DNA of 64,000 bases. Origin: CAVPWP01 sp963709395 (GTDB lineage Bacteria; Pseudomonadota; Alphaproteobacteria; Rhodobacterales; Rhodobacteraceae). Positions 62,581-64,000 of the stretch are shown piece after piece; the stretch's first letter is position 1, and each line of letters starts with the position of its first letter. Below the pieces are notes generated by a model, which had not been told where the DNA came from, ran no database searches, and saw only the letters and a list, made by a program, of their open reading frames with translations. The DNA lies in the NCBI GenBank assembly GCA_963709395.1, contig CAVPWP010000009.1, positions 248,001 through 312,000 of the forward strand. Reading direction: 5' to 3'. The position numbers were made by a program, and so were the translations under genes.

Positions 62581-62914
62581 GCGGAGTGTCCTGTTTGAGG
62601 TGAGTGCACCGCGGGTGGGTGCGGTCCGGTCGACATGCTGCGCGCAAACCCGATTAGCGCAAGCGAATTCGTTCATTTGGGGCGGAGTTGGACAAGACTT
62701 GGGCGACATCGGCCCGCGTCGAGCGTGGTTTGGGCTCCGGGGAGGCAGGCGTCTGCAATCGCGCCTTCTCTGGCAAGTCGACCGCGGCCTTGCCGCCGAC
62801 GATGGCGCGGCATGGGGGCCAACGGCGCTCTGCGTCGAGTCGGTTGCAACCTTGACGGCTTGCGGCACAATCATCCTCATCGTGTTGATCGAATCAAACC
62901 CGGAGACATCGTTC
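62581..62914. other. intergenic region between two divergent genes
   Basis: About 330 nt separate the cNMP-binding gene (minus) from the DUF1269 gene (plus). Composition is mixed, with an AT-richer stretch near 62640-62700. Promoters for both genes must lie here, but no convincing -35/-10 pair, terminator or RNA gene was recognised. Confidence 0.4.
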
Positions 62915-63424
62915 ATGGCCGACCTCATTGCCGTCACCTTCGATGACCAGACCACCGCGTTCGAGTTGCGCGCGGAAATGGCGAAGCTCCAGAAGGAGTA
63001 CCTGCTCGAGATGGAGGACATCGTCGTCGTCACGCGCGACGAAAAGGGCCGGGTGAAACTCAATCAGGCGGTCAACCTGACGGCTGCGGGCGCGGTGGGG
63101 GGGTCATTCTGGGGCCTTCTGATCGGCATGATCTTCCTCAACCCGCTTCTGGGAATGGCCGTGGGCGCGGGCGCGGGCGCGCTGTCGGGCAAGCTGACCG
63201 ACATCGGCATCGACGACAAGTTCATGAAGGAGCTGGGCGAAAGCCTGCCCAAGGGTGGTTCGGCGCTGTTCACGCTGGTCAAGCGGTCGACCCCTGACAA
63301 GGTGATCGAGCGGCTCGAGCCGTTCCGCGGCAAGGGCCGGATCCTGCGCACGTCGCTGTCGAAGGAATCCGAGGACGAACTGCGCGCCTTCCTGGAGAAG
63401 ATCCAGGACGAGGCGGCGGGCTGA
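62915..63424 (+). CDS. DUF1269 domain-containing protein
   Basis: Protein of 169 aa with a membrane-embedded glycine-rich middle: GSFWGLLIGMIFLNPLLGMA and VGAGAGALSGKLTDIGIDDK. Charged soluble parts lie on both sides (DEKGRVKLNQAVN, KSTPDK-like KRSTPDKVIERLEPF). This is the DUF1269 pattern; its function is unknown. ATG 62915 gives a canonical N-terminus (MADLIAVTFDDQTTAFE). It lies between cmk and rpsA, away from the usual order. A terminator-like hairpin follows. Confidence 0.88.
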   Translation: MADLIAVTFDDQTTAFELRAEMAKLQKEYLLEMEDIVVVTRDEKGRVKLNQAVNLTAAGAVGGSFWGLLIGMIFLNPLLGMAVGAGAGALSGKLTDIGIDDKFMKELGESLPKGGSALFTLVKRSTPDKVIERLEPFRGKGRILRTSLSKESEDELRAFLEKIQDEAAG

Positions 63425-63502
63425 CAGCCCTTGCGCCGAAGGCCGCGCCGGACTATACGGGCGCGGTCAAACGGCGGGACAGCCGTAAAACGAACACTGA
63501 GC

Positions 63503-63531
63503 AGGGTCGGGCAACCGGCCCTTTCGTTTTA
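63503..63531 (+). terminator. GNRA-loop terminator hairpin before rpsA
   Basis: AGGGTCGG (63503-63510) pairs with CCGGCCCT (63515-63522) with one G-T wobble and a GCAA tetraloop, followed by TTTCGTTTTA. It should end transcription from the DUF1269 gene. It could alternatively act as an attenuator in the rpsA leader, since rpsA starts 88 nt downstream. Confidence 0.6.
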
Positions 63532-63618
63532 TGGAGCGCGCCCCGTGAGGGACCAACCCAAGACCGGCGGAGACAACCGCCCGGCCCGAATAGAAACCGA
63601 AAAGGATCTGAGACACGC

Positions 63619-64000
63619 ATGTGTGCTAAAACGACGATGGAGGAATTCGAAGCCCTCCTGAACGAAAGCTTCGAAATCGACACGCCCGACGAAGGGTCTG
63701 TCGTCAAGGGCAAGGTCATCGCCATCGAGGCGGGACAGGCCATCATCGACGTCGGCTACAAGATGGAAGGCCGCGTCGATCTCAAGGAATTCGCGAATCC
63801 CGGCGAGGCGCCCGAGATCGAGGTCGGCGACGAGGTCGAAGTCTATCTTCGCGCCGCCGAGAACGCCCGTGGCGAAGCCGTCATCAGCCGTGAAATGGCC
63901 CGCCGCGAAGAAGCCTGGGACCGTCTCGAAGCGGCCTATTCCGAGGATGCCCGCGTCGAAGGCGCGATCTTCGGCCGCGTCAAGGGCGGCTTCACCGTCG
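63619..64000 (+). CDS. rpsA: 30S ribosomal protein S1 (5' part, runs off the window)
   Basis: The first 127 codons are present. They start MCAKTTMEEFEALLNESFEI, then GSVVKGKVIAIEAGQAIIDV and YKMEGRVDLKEF, the first S1 RNA-binding domain, and the start of the second (VEGAIFGRVKGGFTV). The full protein has about 560 residues. An in-frame ATG at 63637 is an alternative start. No stop occurs before the window end. Confidence 0.95.
   Translation, partial: MCAKTTMEEFEALLNESFEIDTPDEGSVVKGKVIAIEAGQAIIDVGYKMEGRVDLKEFANPGEAPEIEVGDEVEVYLRAAENARGEAVISREMARREEAWDRLEAAYSEDARVEGAIFGRVKGGFTV

Overview
The window looks like chromosomal DNA of a high-GC alphaproteobacterium, almost certainly a member of the Rhodobacteraceae (Rhodobacterales). 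The signs are a fabA/fabB/fabI set with a divergent Irr-type Fur regulator, an aroA-cmk pair close to rpsA, a metK leader that matches the SAM/SAH riboswitch known from Rhodobacterales, a tRNA-His with discriminator A73 and no encoded G-1, a GTTC-N7-GTTC LexA box in front of mmcB, and a short Paracoccus-type aa3 oxidase subunit IV gene. Genes are densely packed with many 1-4 nt start/stop overlaps. No CRISPR array, rRNA, insertion sequence or prophage was seen. The first ~100 bases hold no gene I can assign.

Layout. 0.1-5.0 kb: RND efflux adaptor and pump. 5.0-12.2 kb: DsbD-like domain protein, YqgE, TsaC/Sua5, MBL-fold hydrolase, oxidase subunit IV, a lipoprotein, AzlCD exporter, MobA and a companion. 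12.2-13.0 kb: two small exported proteins. 13.3-22.9 kb: nrdR-ribD, then three capsule/KPS-type genes on the opposite strand (kpsS, wza-like, kpsC), then ribE, an unknown gene, ribB with a degenerate RibA domain, ribH and nusB. 22.9-27.6 kb: accessory stretch with small hypotheticals, a winged-helix regulator fused to a dead hydrolase, SOS-controlled mmcB and an acetyltransferase. 27.7-32.2 kb: tRNA-His, cardiolipin synthase, ATP sulfurylase/APS kinase and thioredoxin reductase. 32.4-37.4 kb: Lrp-type regulator, Hint-domain protein, lgt-midA-pgeF and ubiK. 37.6-48.8 kb: YbjN, proC, csaA-like, hydroxyacid dehydrogenase, MFS, tdk, threonine dehydratase, hydrolase, HAD dehalogenase, VOC protein, serine hydrolase, FKBP, fabI and fabB. 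48.8-50.0 kb: a low-GC insert carrying an Imm11-like gene that separates fabB from fabA. 50.0-64.0 kb: fabA, irr, miaB, phoH-ybeY-corC-lnt, riboswitch-metK, trmB, aroA-cmk, a cNMP-binding membrane protein, a DUF1269 protein and the start of rpsA.

Functionally the window is mostly housekeeping: riboflavin synthesis, unsaturated fatty acid synthesis, envelope and lipoprotein maturation (lgt, lnt), tRNA and rRNA maturation (tsaC, miaB, trmB, ybeY), sulfate activation and SAM supply. The most interesting departures are the Imm11-like insert in the fab cluster, the regulator whose hydrolase triad is gone, the unknown gene translationally coupled inside the rib operon, and a family of intergenic hairpin repeats.

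Caution: six otherwise normal genes (RND pump, cls, sat/cysC, trxB, midA, threonine dehydratase) are broken by one or more indels of one or two bases, most in G/C context and several clustered at 29.2-32.0 kb. Restoring the frames gives normal-length proteins, so assembly or sequencing error is more likely than true gene decay.
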